Part shown: positions 61,966 to 64,000 of the stretch, in pieces
How positions within the stretch are numbered: the first letter of the stretch is position 1
How the letters are laid out: every line of letters begins with the position of its first letter
NCBI GenBank assembly: GCA_018136815.1
Contig: CM030938.1
Span: 2,563,915-2,627,914, forward strand
DNA from: Isochrysis galbana
Taxonomy: Eukaryota; Haptophyta; Isochrysidales; Isochrysidaceae
Length of the DNA: 64,000 bases
Direction of reading: 5' to 3'
Made by a program: the position numbers and the translations under genes
The notes under the pieces: model-generated
The model's database searches: none
Told to the model about the DNA's origin: nothing
Seen by the model: the letters and a program-made list of their open reading frames with translations, nothing else

Positions 61966-62664
61966 CAGCGCTCCGCCGACGTCGCAACCCTCAGTCGGCC
62001 CGTCCGCGACAACACCCTTTTTATACTTATAAGGGCTGCCGCATCCTGGAACGCCCCGCTTGGTGGGCCCTCGGCGCCCCCATGATGAGTAGTGAGTGAA
62101 TGGGCTAATATCGGGGGGTGGACTTCCCCGCCTTTGGCACTCCGCCGTCGCAAAAGAGCCGCCGGTGCGCGCCTCCTGCCGATAACATCGGCCAACACCA
62201 TAGCGCGGCGAGAAGCACCCTGCACGTACCATGTACCATGTTCCATGTTGCATATCGAGATCGAAGTTCCTAGTTTCGAAGTTTGTGCTATTATTAGTAT
62301 TACTACTACTGCTGCTGTTTTTATTATTGCCAAATAGCCTTCTATACACCCATATGAGGCTGACGCCATGTGCGCCCGTATTCCTATCTAATTGCAAGCA
62401 TTACTGGTACATGACTGGCTCAAGAACATAAGCAGGTTCGTCCTAAGCCCACGAATGCGTACAACGGAGGTTCTACCCCTCCGCTCGACATAGTCAATGG
62501 GTGACTCGACTACATTGAAGTTTGAATAGTCGAAGCCATGCTGAACATTTGAACACGAGGCGGTCATCTGCTGAGAATCCAGCGGTAGCGCCTACGAGGC
62601 CTCGTCGCGTTCAGCTGAGGTACACATTGCTCTGCCGGTAGAAATCAATGCCAACTTGCAGCTC

Positions 62665-63446
62665 TCACCACTCACTGTCCGGATCGTACCCGTCTTGGTT
62701 GCTTTCACTGTTCCCCCACTTCACCGTGTTTTGGTTAGTGTTCTCAACCTCGACCGGCTGCTCAAAGTATTCCTCAGTGAGCTGCGTGTGATATACCTAA
62801 GAAAACAAAGCAGTGCGCATGATCCACACCGAGAGGCGATGCAACTATGCACGGCATAACTCCAAGCAACTAGAACTCCAATCATCAGCAACGCACCTCC
62901 CCAAGTGCAGCCTCCAGCTTGGCCGTCAGCTCCTGGCAATTTGCGCCCTTAATCCCCCTCACCCTCTCCTCGACACGTCCGTCTGGATAGATGATAAATT
63001 CAAGTTCCTACGCGTGGGGAAGGGGAAGAAGAGCGAGAGATCGGAGGCGAGGAGGCGTAACTATGGCCTTATCCTTGATGGTGTCGAAGCTTAGGCTCGC
63101 CATCATCCTCAAGACATGATCACAATGCCCACTCTGGCAGTGCGCGAATTAATTGCGAGGTGTAAAAGCGACTCTGACCCCACCTGTCCCACTTCCCGCC
63201 CCTCCCTCTTTTATCCAGAGACTCGTCCCTCACCTAACCACCCCCCTCTCTCAAAGCCAAACTTCCACCCCCGTGGCTCAACTACCCTGCCTCGCTTCGT
63301 GCTGGCAGCATGCACACCTCGTGGCCCATGCGGAGGTTGGTACGAGTCGTCGCCATGCCCGTCTGCCGCGATGGCGAGCTGAGTACCTGGAAGCCCGAGA
63401 CGCTCGCGAGCCCAAGAGCGACGCACAGCGTGCGCACGGCGGCCAT
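62665..63446 (-). CDS. Plastid-targeted DUF2997-like small protein, three exons (123 aa)
   Basis: Minus-strand exons 63,446-63,318, 63,007-62,897 and 62,796-62,665 join in phase 0 at both junctions. Exon 1 is a leader: MAAVRTLCVALGLASVSG as signal peptide, Phe at the predicted +1 position, then a Ser/Arg/Thr-rich transit stretch (RQTGMATTRTNLRMG). Exons 2 and 3 give LEFIIYPDGRVEERVRGIKG, CQELTAKLEAALGE and TEEYFEQP. This matches my recollection of a small conserved family of cyanobacteria and plastid-bearing algae (DUF2997), function unknown. The Phe after the signal peptide is the hallmark of import into red-derived complex plastids. The acidic Asn-rich C terminus is extra. Confidence 0.75.
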
Positions 63447-64000
63447 TTTGGGTGGGGGAGGGAGTGGGAGGGGAAGGGAGAGGGGAGAAAGGGAGAGAGG
63501 GTATCTGGGTGTTTTGTAGTAGAGCATCTTAGTAGTTCGTGAGGTACAGTAAGGGGGAGGGCACTCGTGAATAGGAACCCAGAAGCCAGAGGCGCTGATC
63601 TCTCCTCGCCGAAGCGAGTGGCCGCGGCGAGCCGCGACCCTTCCCTCCTGGTTCTGGTGCCCCCGTCTTCTCTTACCTAAACAGGGCGAGAAGACATGTT
63701 AACGCCGGAGGGGAGAGTTGCGCGAGTTGCCACGTTGCCACCCTAGATAATGTGAAACACGGCAGGGGGGGGCTCCAAACACCAAACACAGCAAATACGG
63801 CCTGTTTTTGGCTATTCTAGAAACACAGGAACCTCACAAACCCGGCATGCTGCTAGGGAGGGCGTTTGAAACACGGTGAAAACGGGATGTTTTTGGCCGG
63901 TGTATACAAACACAAACACGGTAAACCCGTGTTTACCATGTAGGGCTGCCACTCCCACTCCCCCCCCCTCCCTCTTCCCTCTTCCTCCTCTCTCTTCCCT
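63447..64000. other. Right-end spacer with hairpin-forming repeats
   Basis: 63,450-63,500 is purine-rich on plus, so CT-rich upstream of the minus-strand gene. 63,745-63,950 has diverged repeats of AAACACGG...TGTTTTTGGC, and GGTAAACCCGTGTTTACC as an inverted repeat at about 63,922-63,939. No gene is seen. Confidence 0.45.

Overview
This window looks like nuclear DNA of a eukaryotic alga or related protist. Host genes carry GT-AG introns of roughly 80-310 bases and encode eukaryotic families: a Mediator subunit, an ALKBH-type dioxygenase, Sfi1-like repeats, a seven-helix receptor, a PARP and plant-type arabinosyltransferases. One spliced gene at the right end (62665-63446, minus) encodes a small protein of a family I associate with cyanobacteria and algae. 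It begins with a signal peptide followed by Phe, the layout of precursors sent to a red-derived complex plastid, so a haptophyte, stramenopile or cryptophyte is the best guess. The exact lineage cannot be fixed from this window. Host DNA is GC-rich, with C, G or CT homopolymer tracts close to many gene starts.

Layout. 1-1345: 3' part of a hydroxyproline arabinosyltransferase-like gene. 1.8-5.4 kb: nested retroelements. 5.5-6.9 kb: ankyrin protein (minus). 7-9.6 kb: copia fragments ending in an LTR. 9.9-16.5 kb: giant single-exon gene of unknown function. 17.2-18.6 kb: repeats. 18.9-20.7 kb: Sfi1-like gene. 21.4-22.8 kb: three-exon GT-D glycosyltransferase. 23.2-24.9 kb: transposon debris. 25.6-26.9 kb: GPCR-like gene. 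27.4-29.3 kb: transposon pieces. 29.6-30.3 kb: voltage-sensor-like protein. 30.5-32.9 kb: retroelements, including one intact 1.03-kb element with 17-base target duplications. 33.2-34.8 kb: spliced ankyrin gene. 35.8-39.8 kb: retroelement and a CACTA-like element holding a six-copy 204-bp array. 40.1-42.1 kb: ALKBH and MED27 genes, divergent, with a solo LTR between them. 42.3-43.0 kb: broken LINE reverse transcriptase. 43.1-44.4 kb: RluA-type pseudouridine synthase. 47.6-52.1 kb: seven-exon membrane PARP. 52.1-57 kb: AT-rich repeat island with small ORFs and a damaged ankyrin gene. 57.4-58.9 kb: three-exon GT77-like gene. 59.1-60.2 kb: DDE transposase fragment. 61.0-62.0 kb: second RluA-type gene. 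62.7-63.4 kb: the plastid-targeted small protein.

The most unusual items are: (i) the PARP gene, reassembled here from seven exons in consistent phase, which places a complete H-Y-E PARP catalytic domain between membrane segments; (ii) a retroelement family whose copies start with a perfect hairpin that differs in sequence between copies, followed by exactly four bases and an ATG, and which end in T-rich tails; (iii) a 204-bp tandem array that stays open on both strands; and (iv) a repeated AT-rich small ORF family.

Functional links are loose, as expected in a eukaryote. The HPAT-like and GT77-like genes could act in one protein O-arabinosylation pathway, and the ALKBH and MED27 genes share a divergent promoter interval. 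Exon joins were deduced by hand from splice sites and reading phase and have not been tested against transcripts.
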